In this document: one piece after another, positions 9,596 to 21,364 of the stretch
Numbering within the stretch: position 1 is the first letter of the stretch
Layout of the letters: the number at the start of each line of letters is the position of its first letter
Assembly: GCF_048569485.1 (NCBI RefSeq)
Contig: NW_027442219.1
Location: 62,001 to 126,000 of the forward strand
Source: Anomaloglossus baeobatrachus
Taxonomy: Eukaryota; Chordata; Amphibia; Anura; Aromobatidae
Reading direction: 5' to 3'
DNA: 64,000 nt
Program-made: the position numbers and the translations under genes
The notes under the pieces: generated by a model
The model's input: the letters and a program-made list of their open reading frames with translations, nothing else
What the model was told of the DNA's origin: nothing
Databases searched by the model: none

Positions 9596-12500
9596 ATGAC
9601 TGCTAACATTAACATCTTTTCCATTAATGTTAGGAGCATCAGAGACAAGTTCCGACGTCAGACAATTTTTGCGTTCCTTAACACTCAGTCTAGTGATGTA
9701 TTTTTCCTGCAGGAATGCTCCCTTCCCTCCTCTAGGTCCTTCAACCATCTGGCCAGGGAGTGGACCCATGGCCCATCCTACTGGTCTGGCGGGGGCGACT
9801 GTAGGTCCGCGGGGGTCGCCGTGCTGATCAGGGGAAGCGCCTTCACATTGGACTCTGTTCAGGAAATCGTCTGCGGCAGGTTACTGCTCGTGGATGGCAC
9901 CTGGGCGGGAGAACCTGTCAGGTTCATCAATGTGTATGCTTCTCCTGTGAAGAGCGATCGACTGGAGCTCCTCCAAGCCCTGCGCCCTCAGCTCGCTACC
10001 GCCAGGACGGTAGTGATGGCCGGGGATTTCAACTGCCCAATTGAGGAGGATGGACGCAGTTCTGGAACGGCTGCCAAGTTGGACGTCACATCCAAACTGC
10101 TCATTGAGATGGTGACCGAAGCCTCTCTTGTGGACGTTGTTGGCTCCATCGGACACGGATCCGTGAACTATTCATGGTGCCGATCCGATGGCTCGCTGCG
10201 TTCCAGGATTGACTTTGTGTTTACCTCTCGGGCGGTTGGGCGGAGTGGGCACTCGATGGTCCCCTGCTTCTTCTCTGACCACAGAGCCATTCACTTTCAA
10301 GGTGTGCTGGGCCATGGCTTCCCCATTGGCCCGGGCTCCTGGAAGCTGAACTGCTCTCTGCTGGAAAAGGGTGAGATTCTGGAGGAGCTTAGAGCTGCCT
10401 ACTCCACGTGGCGGGCCTACAAGGCGGGCTTCCAGTCTGTTTCTGACTGGTGGGAATACGTTAAACTCGAGTTCCGTTTCTTCTTTCAGGCAAAGAGTCA
10501 ACAACAGGCGTGTCTGAAGAGGAGGGACTTCAGGAGACTCCAGCGTGAGCTGCGTTCCCTGCAGGACCTTCTTCGATGCGGCTGGGACGTGAGAGAGGAG
10601 CTGGAGGAGACTAAGAGGAGCCTGAAAAGGCACTTCGAGGAGGAGTCCGAGCGAATTGTCTTCCGTTCCAAAGTGGAGAACCTGGAGAAGGGTGAGAAAT
10701 GTAACTCGTTCTTTTTCAGGAAACTCCACGCCGGTCACACGCCCATGAATGAACTACGAGACGAGAGTGGAAGCATACGACGCGGGAAAGAGAATGTGAT
10801 GAAGGTCGTCAGCGACTTCTACAGCGAACTCTACGCCCGCAAGACTACTGACCCCGAGGCCGCCGATAAGTTCCTGTCAGGTATCACTAACCATCTTGAC
10901 CCTGCAGACGCGGCGGCCATGGACGTTCCTCTGACGGTGGACGAGCTGCTCTCGGCCGCCAAATCCTTTAGTTCTGGCAGGACACCGGGCAGTGACGGCC
11001 TCCCAGCAGAGCTCTATGTAGCGCTGGGAGACCTAATCTGTCCGGACCTGTTAGGGCTGTATGAGGAGATGGTGGTGGAGGGCAGAATGCCTCCATCTCT
11101 GAGGGAAGGAATGGTCACGATCCTGTACAAGCGTAAAGGAGAGAGGTGCGACCTGAAGAATTGGCGTCCCATCACCCTTCTGAATGTCGACTACAAGATC
11201 CTGGCCAAGACGATGGCAACGAGACTGAAGACGGTTATCGGACGGATCATCCACCCGGATCAGACTTGCGGCATCCCCGGACGTCGCATCGCAGACAGCC
11301 TGGCTCTCATGCGGGACACGGTCGAGTACATCAAAGCCCGCCGGGTGCACGCAGCCCTGATCTCGTTGGATCAGGAAAAGGCCTTCGACCGTGTTTCCCA
11401 TGAGTTCCTGGGCAAAGCTCTGCACAGGTTAGGTTTGGGTAACATGTTTTGTTTGTATGTCCAACTAATGTATTTTGATATTCACAGCTCGGTGTTGGTA
11501 AACGGCTGGAAGACTGACCCCTTCCCGGTCCTCTCAGGGGTCAGACAAGGCTGTCCTCTGTCACCTCTTCTTTTTGTTTTTGTTTTTGTTTGTGTTATAG
11601 AACTCTTTGCAGAGGCTATCCGGCGGAATGGAGAGATCAGAGGGATCACCGCACCAGGACCAGAACGCTTCGAGGTCAAGTGCTCGCTCTACATGGACGA
11701 CGTGACCGTCTTCTGCGCGGACCGGCGCTCAGTCGACACCCTCGTCCAGACCTGTGAGACCTTCGGACGGGCTTCGGGAGCCAAAGTCAACTGCGGGAAG
11801 TCGGAAGCCATGCTCTTCGGGGACTGGCAGCCGGCCTCTTCCGCCCCCTTCCCTTTCAGCATCCAGCCGGATTTCATCAAGGTTCTTGGAGTCTGGTTCG
11901 GGAAGGAAGGAGCAGCCCTCAAGTCCTGGGAGGAACGCTTGACCAAGATCACCCAACGGATCGGTCTGTGGAGCCTCAGACGCCTCACCTGTGAGGGCAA
12001 AGCACTGGTCCTGCGTAACGAGGTACTGCCCGTGCTGCAGTACACGGCCCAGGCCTGGCCCCCCCTTGCCACCGTGTGCAGGGCCATTACCAGGACGGTG
12101 TTTCGTTTTGTCTGGGGATCCAAGATGGACAGAGTAAAGCGGAGCATCATGTACAAGGATCCTCGCAAGGGTGGGAAGGGCGTACCCGATATCCCCACCC
12201 TCCTGCGATCCTCCTTCGTATGTGACTGCGTTCGCCGAACTCTGCGAGTCAAGAGAGGTTCCGCGGGTGGGTCCATGTCTCGCTTCTTCCTGCTCCCCCT
12301 TTGGAGACGGTTAGGCTGGGACAAGTGGGACAGCTCCTTCCCCTACAACTGGACGGCGCCATGGTTCTACGGAGACGTGGTTCGGTTTGTGAGGGAACAC
12401 CAACTGGAGGGACTCAAGCCTGATTTGTGGAAGCCAAAGACTATCCACAAACTCATCAGAGCCAAGGACGAAATGGAGAACATTCCAGGACTTCATCACG

Positions 12501-12997
12501 ACACACTGGAGACTGTTTGGACAAACGTGTCATCGGCTGGATTGACCAACGGGCACAAGGACTTGTCATGGATGGCGATACAGGGCGGACTGCCCGTCCG
12601 GTCATTCATGCACGCCCGGAACCTGTGCAAAACCCGGTACTGCCCAAGGTGCCCCTTCGTGGAGGAAACATCGCTGCACGCCTTTTGGGACTGCCGTTTC
12701 GCACAGCGCCTGTTGGTTGCCCTGGAGGATGACCTGAGGAACTCCGTCCCCAGAGGGAGCCTATCGTACCATTCCGTACTTTATGGACTCTTCCCTGGGA
12801 CTCACACCGTTGGAGCCATCCAGGAGGCTTGGCGCCTTATGAACTGCTTTAAGGACGCTATTTGGGTCGCCAGGAACCGGCTCATCTTGAAGAGGGAGAG
12901 GATGTCTATCCAGGATTGCCGCAGGCTGATCCACAGCCTGCTCAGAGACTATTCCATCATGGACAGTCCGGACGACAGCGCCGAGGAGGAGGTTTAG
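9596..12997 (+). CDS. Keno-like ORF2 protein: APE endonuclease and reverse transcriptase
   Basis: The protein has 1133 residues and starts 35 nt after the ORF1 stop in another frame. The APE-type endonuclease (about 1-235) shows N11, E40, GDFN (D144, N146) and SDH (D228, H229); it nicks the U2 target to prime reverse transcription. The reverse transcriptase (about 440-760) shows D592 in LDQEKAFD, the RQGCPLSP motif from R650 and the YMDD box (D701, D702). The C-terminus carries a CX2CX8HX4C motif (C1016, C1019, H1028, C1033), as in L1 and Tx1 elements. No RNase H or restriction-like endonuclease domain is evident. All recognisable catalytic residues are present. Between PLSPLLF and the following IEL there are about four more residues (VFVF) than I expect, from a TTTTTG repeat. 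How ORF2 is translated after ORF1 is not evident; reinitiation is possible given the short gap. Confidence 0.95.
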   Translation: MTANINIFSINVRSIRDKFRRQTIFAFLNTQSSDVFFLQECSLPSSRSFNHLAREWTHGPSYWSGGGDCRSAGVAVLIRGSAFTLDSVQEIVCGRLLLVDGTWAGEPVRFINVYASPVKSDRLELLQALRPQLATARTVVMAGDFNCPIEEDGRSSGTAAKLDVTSKLLIEMVTEASLVDVVGSIGHGSVNYSWCRSDGSLRSRIDFVFTSRAVGRSGHSMVPCFFSDHRAIHFQGVLGHGFPIGPGSWKLNCSLLEKGEILEELRAAYSTWRAYKAGFQSVSDWWEYVKLEFRFFFQAKSQQQACLKRRDFRRLQRELRSLQDLLRCGWDVREELEETKRSLKRHFEEESERIVFRSKVENLEKGEKCNSFFFRKLHAGHTPMNELRDESGSIRRGKENVMKVVSDFYSELYARKTTDPEAADKFLSGITNHLDPADAAAMDVPLTVDELLSAAKSFSSGRTPGSDGLPAELYVALGDLICPDLLGLYEEMVVEGRMPPSLREGMVTILYKRKGERCDLKNWRPITLLNVDYKILAKTMATRLKTVIGRIIHPDQTCGIPGRRIADSLALMRDTVEYIKARRVHAALISLDQEKAFDRVSHEFLGKALHRLGLGNMFCLYVQLMYFDIHSSVLVNGWKTDPFPVLSGVRQGCPLSPLLFVFVFVCVIELFAEAIRRNGEIRGITAPGPERFEVKCSLYMDDVTVFCADRRSVDTLVQTCETFGRASGAKVNCGKSEAMLFGDWQPASSAPFPFSIQPDFIKVLGVWFGKEGAALKSWEERLTKITQRIGLWSLRRLTCEGKALVLRNEVLPVLQYTAQAWPPLATVCRAITRTVFRFVWGSKMDRVKRSIMYKDPRKGGKGVPDIPTLLRSSFVCDCVRRTLRVKRGSAGGSMSRFFLLPLWRRLGWDKWDSSFPYNWTAPWFYGDVVRFVREHQLEGLKPDLWKPKTIHKLIRAKDEMENIPGLHHDTLETVWTNVSSAGLTNGHKDLSWMAIQGGLPVRSFMHARNLCKTRYCPRCPFVEETSLHAFWDCRFAQRLLVALEDDLRNSVPRGSLSYHSVLYGLFPGTHTVGAIQEAWRLMNCFKDAIWVARNRLILKRERMSIQDCRRLIHSLLRDYSIMDSPDDSAEEEV

Positions 12998-13323
12998 ACC
13001 TCTTCCATGCCCCCTCCCTCCTTTTCCCGTTATGTGCGTCTTTCAATAAAGCTTCGGGCCTGTGATTTCCCCACCCTATCCCCCTTTTCCCCTACCCCCA
13101 TCCCCCAATCGCCGGTTCGTCGTTATTTATTGTCTAACTTTTTCTTTCAGCTTGAGTGTTATGGATAAGCATAGGAGCGTGATGTATAGTTTAGTGCGTC
13201 GTACTCTATGGCTATGTAAGAAGGATTGTATATTTCTGTGTGTACGGGGCTGCGGCACTGTACACGGTTTGTTACCTTTTTGTGAGTAGTGCATGATAAT
13301 AAAGATGCTGTTAAATCAAAAAA
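12998..13323 (+). other. Keno-like element 3' UTR and tail
   Basis: This is a 326-nt tail with two AATAAA signals (13045-13050 and 13298-13303), a C-rich tract (13069-13107) and a 3' terminus of TTAAATC followed by A residues. The last 11 bp (TTAAATCAAAA) are shared with the three short elements in this window. Confidence 0.85.
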
Positions 13324-13338
13324 ATCTGTTCTTATCAG
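13324..13338 (+). repeat. Target site duplication, right copy
   Basis: Identical to 7764-7778. The exact left edge is ambiguous by one A because the element ends in an A run. Confidence 0.93.
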
Positions 13339-13474
13339 TTTAATATCTGATACGTCCCCTATCTGGGGACCATATATTAAATGGATTTTTAGAACAGGGA
13401 GATGGAAAAAGAGCTTGCTCTGTCCACTCCACGCATTGACCTGGTATTGCAGTACCTCCAGGAACGGTGCACCC
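13324..13474 (+). pseudogene. RNU2: U2 snRNA 3' part (nt 38-188) after Keno-like element
   Basis: The downstream remainder of the split gene has lost its promoter and 5' end. Its 3' box is at 13487-13501. Confidence 0.95.
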
Positions 13475-14864
13475 CTTCTTAACCCAGTTTCCAAAAGCAG
13501 AACTCAATTCACCTGATTCATATTAGCCCGATTTAATGAATTGGAAGAAAGCATACGTCTTCATATGCACCTCAATTTGGCCCATTCACTTTTCACACTT
13601 CCTCCTTTTGTTTTTTATCTTTCACACTTTTGACTTTCTTTATTCATCCAAATAGCAAACTCATCACCACTCAACCTGACCAACTCGGCTATGTCCCCGT
13701 GCTGCAGTTCTCTGTCTTATCTAGATCATTTGCAATTGAATGGAATAGATCCCTTTTGGACAAAGTGGATTCACCTGCTGCTGCAGTGACCACAGGTGTG
13801 ATAACATCTAGAATTGGCATCTGGTGCGATCTCTCCGCTTCCACTCCAAAGAAAGTTACCTGTTTATTCCTATCATGCATTGGTTTTTGGGGTTTTCTTT
13901 GAGTAATGATGATCTCTTTAGTAGTCTGTTGGCGCCCTCTCCTGGAGGAATAGTTTGCTTGCTCTTGGACATTCTAAAAGAGAGGTCATGATAGACATTG
14001 AGCTTCTGAGCTCAATTGGGGACAGTCATGGGTGATGAATGTTTGCAACCTACTGCGAAGCCTCATACCGCAATATAAGGAACGTCAAATACTAAGAAAG
14101 GGCGGCCTATGAAAGAATTACTACTTTCAATAAGTACACTTAAACGGCTAATTGGGAATAGAAAAACTGTAAAAAGCCCTCTGAGAAAGCCCCCCTCTAA
14201 CCTTTGATAGTAAGCTTTTCTGTAGTCTGCCTGTTGATGTATTTTCCGTTTGAACTGTGCACAACATGAAGAGACGGAACACTGGCGGCTTGTCACAATG
14301 CCCCCCGATGACATCACAATAGCGCTGCTGCCTAGAAAACAAGCTGCGCAGAAGAAGTTGTTCTTTGGGTGGGAGGGTGGGCTAGTGGAAGGAGGGGGCA
14401 ATCTCTTTTTTTCCCGGGTGGTAGGGGGATGACAGGAGAAGGGAAGCGGGTGGTGAGAAAGGTACAGAGGGCAGGGTTTGGGGGCTGGGAAGGAAAGGGA
14501 AAAGATTAGGGTTTGGGGATGATGAAAGGGCTTTCTACGGGTAAGGATGGCAAAGGGTGGCAGTGACGGAAAGTCAGGCAACCTGTCCTGTCCGTCTTTT
14601 TGTATCGTGAATTGGAAAGACTGCAAGGGGGAGGGGAGTTGCTTGCGCCCTAAAGGAGGAGTTATTCAGATTCATTGCAGTGGGCGGCGGCTGCAAAACG
14701 CACCATTCTTCTTGTTTTGGCTCTGCAAAGCAGCCTTTTCAAGGGTTGGCTTGGGTGACAAAATGTCTTGTGTAGGCGTGGGTTTGTCTCCCTCTCGCTC
14801 TCTCTCCCTAAGATGTGTCCGGCATAGGCCAGGGTGCCACTCGAGGCCCAAACCAATTCTGGTT

Positions 14865-15052
14865 ATCGCTTCTCGGCCTTTTGGCTAAGATCAAGTGTAG
14901 TATCTGTTCTTATCAGTTTAATATCTGATACGTCCCCTATCTGGGGACCATATATTAAATGGATTTTTAGAACAGGGAGATGGAAAAAGAGCTTGCTCTG
15001 TCCACTCCACGCATTGACCTGGTATTGCAGTACCTCCAGGAACGGTGCACCC
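14865..15052 (+). ncRNA. RNU2: U2 snRNA
   Basis: Complete copy; 3' box at 15065-15079. Confidence 0.96.
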
Positions 15053-16442
15053 CTTCTTAACCCAGTTTCCAAAAGCAGAACTCAATTCACCTGATTCATA
15101 TTAGCCCGATTTAATGAATTGGAAGAAAGCATACGTCTTCATATGCACCTCAATTTGGCCCATTCACTTTTCACACTTCCTCCTTTTGTTTTTTATCTTT
15201 CACACTTTTGACTTTCTTTATTCATCCAAATAGCAAACTCATCACCACTCAACCTGACCAACTCGGCTATGTCCCCGTGCTGCAGTTCTCTGTCTTATCT
15301 AGATCATTTGCAATTGAATGGAATAGATCCCTTTTGGACAAAGTGGATTCACCTGCTGCTGCAGTGACCACAGGTGTGATAACATCTAGAATTGGCATCT
15401 GGTGCGATCTCTCCGCTTCCACTCCAAAGAAAGTTACCTGTTTATTCCTATCATGCATTGGTTTTTGGGGTTTTCTTTGAGTAATGATGATCTCTTTAGT
15501 AGTCTGTTGGCGCCCTCTCCTGGAGGAATAGTTTGCTTGCTCTTGGACATTCTAAAAGAGAGGTCATGATAGACATTGAGCTTCTGAGCTCAATTGGGGA
15601 CAGTCATGGGTGATGAATGTTTGCAACCTACTGCGAAGCCTCATACCGCAATATAAGGAACGTCAAATACTAAGAAAGGGCGGCCTATGAAAGAATTACT
15701 ACTTTCAATAAGTACACTTAAACGGCTAATTGGGAATAGAAAAACTGTAAAAAGCCCTCTGAGAAAGCCCCCCTCTAACCTTTGATAGTAAGCTTTTCTG
15801 TAGTCTGCCTGTTGATGTATTTTCCGTTTGAACTGTGCACAACATGAAGAGACGGAACACTGGCGGCTTGTCACAATGCCCCCCGATGACATCACAATAG
15901 CGCTGCTGCCTAGAAAACAAGCTGCGCAGAAGAAGTTGTTCTTTGGGTGGGAGGGTGGGCTAGTGGAAGGAGGGGGCAATCTCTTTTTTTCCCGGGTGGT
16001 AGGGGGATGACAGGAGAAGGGAAGCGGGTGGTGAGAAAGGTACAGAGGGCAGGGTTTGGGGGCTGGGAAGGAAAGGGAAAAGATTAGGGTTTGGGGATGA
16101 TGAAAGGGCTTTCTACGGGTAAGGATGGCAAAGGGTGGCAGTGACGGAAAGTCAGGCAACCTGTCCTGTCCGTCTTTTTGTATCGTGAATTGGAAAGACT
16201 GCAAGGGGGAGGGGAGTTGCTTGCGCCCTAAAGGAGGAGTTATTCAGATTCATTGCAGTGGGCGGCGGCTGCAAAACGCACCATTCTTCTTGTTTTGGCT
16301 CTGCAAAGCAGCCTTTTCAAGGGTTGGCTTGGGTGACAAAATGTCTTGTGTAGGCGTGGGTTTGTCTCCCTCTCGCTCTCTCTCCCTAAGATGTGTCCGG
16401 CATAGGCCAGGGTGCCACTCGAGGCCCAAACCAATTCTGGTT

Positions 16443-16630
16443 ATCGCTTCTCGGCCTTTTGGCTAAGATCAAGTGTAGTATCTGTTCTTATCAGTTTAAT
16501 ATCTGATACGTCCCCTATCTGGGGACCATATATTAAATGGATTTTTAGAACAGGGAGATGGAAAAAGAGCTTGCTCTGTCCACTCCACGCATTGACCTGG
16601 TATTGCAGTACCTCCAGGAACGGTGCACCC
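16443..16630 (+). ncRNA. RNU2: U2 snRNA
   Basis: Complete copy; 3' box at 16643-16657. The following spacer carries an A-to-C difference at 17010. Confidence 0.96.
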
Positions 16631-18020
16631 CTTCTTAACCCAGTTTCCAAAAGCAGAACTCAATTCACCTGATTCATATTAGCCCGATTTAATGAATTGG
16701 AAGAAAGCATACGTCTTCATATGCACCTCAATTTGGCCCATTCACTTTTCACACTTCCTCCTTTTGTTTTTTATCTTTCACACTTTTGACTTTCTTTATT
16801 CATCCAAATAGCAAACTCATCACCACTCAACCTGACCAACTCGGCTATGTCCCCGTGCTGCAGTTCTCTGTCTTATCTAGATCATTTGCAATTGAATGGA
16901 ATAGATCCCTTTTGGACAAAGTGGATTCACCTGCTGCTGCAGTGACCACAGGTGTGATAACATCTAGAATTGGCATCTGGTGCGATCTCTCCGCTTCCAC
17001 TCCAAAGAACGTTACCTGTTTATTCCTATCATGCATTGGTTTTTGGGGTTTTCTTTGAGTAATGATGATCTCTTTAGTAGTCTGTTGGCGCCCTCTCCTG
17101 GAGGAATAGTTTGCTTGCTCTTGGACATTCTAAAAGAGAGGTCATGATAGACATTGAGCTTCTGAGCTCAATTGGGGACAGTCATGGGTGATGAATGTTT
17201 GCAACCTACTGCGAAGCCTCATACCGCAATATAAGGAACGTCAAATACTAAGAAAGGGCGGCCTATGAAAGAATTACTACTTTCAATAAGTACACTTAAA
17301 CGGCTAATTGGGAATAGAAAAACTGTAAAAAGCCCTCTGAGAAAGCCCCCCTCTAACCTTTGATAGTAAGCTTTTCTGTAGTCTGCCTGTTGATGTATTT
17401 TCCGTTTGAACTGTGCACAACATGAAGAGACGGAACACTGGCGGCTTGTCACAATGCCCCCCGATGACATCACAATAGCGCTGCTGCCTAGAAAACAAGC
17501 TGCGCAGAAGAAGTTGTTCTTTGGGTGGGAGGGTGGGCTAGTGGAAGGAGGGGGCAATCTCTTTTTTTCCCGGGTGGTAGGGGGATGACAGGAGAAGGGA
17601 AGCGGGTGGTGAGAAAGGTACAGAGGGCAGGGTTTGGGGGCTGGGAAGGAAAGGGAAAAGATTAGGGTTTGGGGATGATGAAAGGGCTTTCTACGGGTAA
17701 GGATGGCAAAGGGTGGCAGTGACGGAAAGTCAGGCAACCTGTCCTGTCCGTCTTTTTGTATCGTGAATTGGAAAGACTGCAAGGGGGAGGGGAGTTGCTT
17801 GCGCCCTAAAGGAGGAGTTATTCAGATTCATTGCAGTGGGCGGCGGCTGCAAAACGCACCATTCTTCTTGTTTTGGCTCTGCAAAGCAGCCTTTTCAAGG
17901 GTTGGCTTGGGTGACAAAATGTCTTGTGTAGGCGTGGGTTTGTCTCCCTCTCGCTCTCTCTCCCTAAGATGTGTCCGGCATAGGCCAGGGTGCCACTCGA
18001 GGCCCAAACCAATTCTGGTT

Positions 18021-18208
18021 ATCGCTTCTCGGCCTTTTGGCTAAGATCAAGTGTAGTATCTGTTCTTATCAGTTTAATATCTGATACGTCCCCTATCTGG
18101 GGACCATATATTAAATGGATTTTTAGAACAGGGAGATGGAAAAAGAGCTTGCTCTGTCCACTCCACGCATTGACCTGGTATTGCAGTACCTCCAGGAACG
18201 GTGCACCC
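18021..18208 (+). ncRNA. RNU2: U2 snRNA
   Basis: Complete copy; 3' box at 18221-18235. The following spacer carries an A-to-T difference at 18391. Confidence 0.96.
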
Positions 18209-19598
18209 CTTCTTAACCCAGTTTCCAAAAGCAGAACTCAATTCACCTGATTCATATTAGCCCGATTTAATGAATTGGAAGAAAGCATACGTCTTCATAT
18301 GCACCTCAATTTGGCCCATTCACTTTTCACACTTCCTCCTTTTGTTTTTTATCTTTCACACTTTTGACTTTCTTTATTCATCCAAATAGCTAACTCATCA
18401 CCACTCAACCTGACCAACTCGGCTATGTCCCCGTGCTGCAGTTCTCTGTCTTATCTAGATCATTTGCAATTGAATGGAATAGATCCCTTTTGGACAAAGT
18501 GGATTCACCTGCTGCTGCAGTGACCACAGGTGTGATAACATCTAGAATTGGCATCTGGTGCGATCTCTCCGCTTCCACTCCAAAGAAAGTTACCTGTTTA
18601 TTCCTATCATGCATTGGTTTTTGGGGTTTTCTTTGAGTAATGATGATCTCTTTAGTAGTCTGTTGGCGCCCTCTCCTGGAGGAATAGTTTGCTTGCTCTT
18701 GGACATTCTAAAAGAGAGGTCATGATAGACATTGAGCTTCTGAGCTCAATTGGGGACAGTCATGGGTGATGAATGTTTGCAACCTACTGCGAAGCCTCAT
18801 ACCGCAATATAAGGAACGTCAAATACTAAGAAAGGGCGGCCTATGAAAGAATTACTACTTTCAATAAGTACACTTAAACGGCTAATTGGGAATAGAAAAA
18901 CTGTAAAAAGCCCTCTGAGAAAGCCCCCCTCTAACCTTTGATAGTAAGCTTTTCTGTAGTCTGCCTGTTGATGTATTTTCCGTTTGAACTGTGCACAACA
19001 TGAAGAGACGGAACACTGGCGGCTTGTCACAATGCCCCCCGATGACATCACAATAGCGCTGCTGCCTAGAAAACAAGCTGCGCAGAAGAAGTTGTTCTTT
19101 GGGTGGGAGGGTGGGCTAGTGGAAGGAGGGGGCAATCTCTTTTTTTCCCGGGTGGTAGGGGGATGACAGGAGAAGGGAAGCGGGTGGTGAGAAAGGTACA
19201 GAGGGCAGGGTTTGGGGGCTGGGAAGGAAAGGGAAAAGATTAGGGTTTGGGGATGATGAAAGGGCTTTCTACGGGTAAGGATGGCAAAGGGTGGCAGTGA
19301 CGGAAAGTCAGGCAACCTGTCCTGTCCGTCTTTTTGTATCGTGAATTGGAAAGACTGCAAGGGGGAGGGGAGTTGCTTGCGCCCTAAAGGAGGAGTTATT
19401 CAGATTCATTGCAGTGGGCGGCGGCTGCAAAACGCACCATTCTTCTTGTTTTGGCTCTGCAAAGCAGCCTTTTCAAGGGTTGGCTTGGGTGACAAAATGT
19501 CTTGTGTAGGCGTGGGTTTGTCTCCCTCTCGCTCTCTCTCCCTAAGATGTGTCCGGCATAGGCCAGGGTGCCACTCGAGGCCCAAACCAATTCTGGTT

Positions 19599-19786
19599 AT
19601 CGCTTCTCGGCCTTTTGGCTAAGATCAAGTGTAGTATCTGTTCTTATCAGTTTAATATCTGATACGTCCCCTATCTGGGGACCATATATTAAATGGATTT
19701 TTAGAACAGGGAGATGGAAAAAGAGCTTGCTCTGTCCACTCCACGCATTGACCTGGTATTGCAGTACCTCCAGGAACGGTGCACCC
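19599..19786 (+). ncRNA. RNU2: U2 snRNA
   Basis: Complete copy; 3' box at 19799-19813. Confidence 0.96.
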
Positions 19787-21176
19787 CTTCTTAACCCAGT
19801 TTCCAAAAGCAGAACTCAATTCACCTGATTCATATTAGCCCGATTTAATGAATTGGAAGAAAGCATACGTCTTCATATGCACCTCAATTTGGCCCATTCA
19901 CTTTTCACACTTCCTCCTTTTGTTTTTTATCTTTCACACTTTTGACTTTCTTTATTCATCCAAATAGCAAACTCATCACCACTCAACCTGACCAACTCGG
20001 CTATGTCCCCGTGCTGCAGTTCTCTGTCTTATCTAGATCATTTGCAATTGAATGGAATAGATCCCTTTTGGACAAAGTGGATTCACCTGCTGCTGCAGTG
20101 ACCACAGGTGTGATAACATCTAGAATTGGCATCTGGTGCGATCTCTCCGCTTCCACTCCAAAGAAAGTTACCTGTTTATTCCTATCATGCATTGGTTTTT
20201 GGGGTTTTCTTTGAGTAATGATGATCTCTTTAGTAGTCTGTTGGCGCCCTCTCCTGGAGGAATAGTTTGCTTGCTCTTGGACATTCTAAAAGAGAGGTCA
20301 TGATAGACATTGAGCTTCTGAGCTCAATTGGGGACAGTCATGGGTGATGAATGTTTGCAACCTACTGCGAAGCCTCATACCGCAATATAAGGAACGTCAA
20401 ATACTAAGAAAGGGCGGCCTATGAAAGAATTACTACTTTCAATAAGTACACTTAAACGGCTAATTGGGAATAGAAAAACTGTAAAAAGCCCTCTGAGAAA
20501 GCCCCCCTCTAACCTTTGATAGTAAGCTTTTCTGTAGTCTGCCTGTTGATGTATTTTCCGTTTGAACTGTGCACAACATGAAGAGACGGAACACTGGCGG
20601 CTTGTCACAATGCCCCCCGATGACATCACAATAGCGCTGCTGCCTAGAAAACAAGCTGCGCAGAAGAAGTTGTTCTTTGGGTGGGAGGGTGGGCTAGTGG
20701 AAGGAGGGGGCAATCTCTTTTTTTCCCGGGTGGTAGGGGGATGACAGGAGAAGGGAAGCGGGTGGTGAGAAAGGTACAGAGGGCAGGGTTTGGGGGCTGG
20801 GAAGGAAAGGGAAAAGATTAGGGTTTGGGGATGATGAAAGGGCTTTCTACGGGTAAGGATGGCAAAGGGTGGCAGTGACGGAAAGTCAGGCAACCTGTCC
20901 TGTCCGTCTTTTTGTATCGTGAATTGGAAAGACTGCAAGGGGGAGGGGAGTTGCTTGCGCCCTAAAGGAGGAGTTATTCAGATTCATTGCAGTGGGCGGC
21001 GGCTGCAAAACGCACCATTCTTCTTGTTTTGGCTCTGCAAAGCAGCCTTTTCAAGGGTTGGCTTGGGTGACAAAATGTCTTGTGTAGGCGTGGGTTTGTC
21101 TCCCTCTCGCTCTCTCTCCCTAAGATGTGTCCGGCATAGGCCAGGGTGCCACTCGAGGCCCAAACCAATTCTGGTT

Positions 21177-21364
21177 ATCGCTTCTCGGCCTTTTGGCTAA
21201 GATCAAGTGTAGTATCTGTTCTTATCAGTTTAATATCTGATACGTCCCCTATCTGGGGACCATATATTAAATGGATTTTTAGAACAGGGAGATGGAAAAA
21301 GAGCTTGCTCTGTCCACTCCACGCATTGACCTGGTATTGCAGTACCTCCAGGAACGGTGCACCC
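21177..21364 (+). ncRNA. RNU2: U2 snRNA
   Basis: Complete copy; 3' box at 21377-21391. The following spacer carries a C-to-T difference at a CpG (22428). Confidence 0.96.

Larger units (their letters stand above)
7779..13323 (+). mobile_element. Keno-like U2-specific non-LTR retrotransposon (Tx1 group, L1 clade), full length
   Basis: This 5.5-kb LINE is inserted in the sense direction inside a U2 gene. The order is 5' UTR (7779-8015), ORF1 with three CCHC knuckles, a 35-nt gap, ORF2 with APE endonuclease, reverse transcriptase and a C-terminal CCHC motif, and a 326-bp 3' UTR ending in TTAAATCA plus a short A run. Perfect 15-bp target duplications flank it. Keno is the U2-targeting family of the Tx1 group described from fish. 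The other U2-targeting LINE lineage, Utopia, carries a restriction-like endonuclease, whereas this element has an N-terminal APE domain, so Keno fits. Both ORFs are open from end to end and the flanks are undecayed, so the copy looks young and possibly competent. The family name is inferred from target and domains, since no alignment was possible. Confidence 0.9.

Noticed and set aside
7779-13323. Utopia-type U2-targeting LINE
   Set aside because: Utopia carries a restriction-like endonuclease; this element has an N-terminal APE endonuclease and two ORFs.
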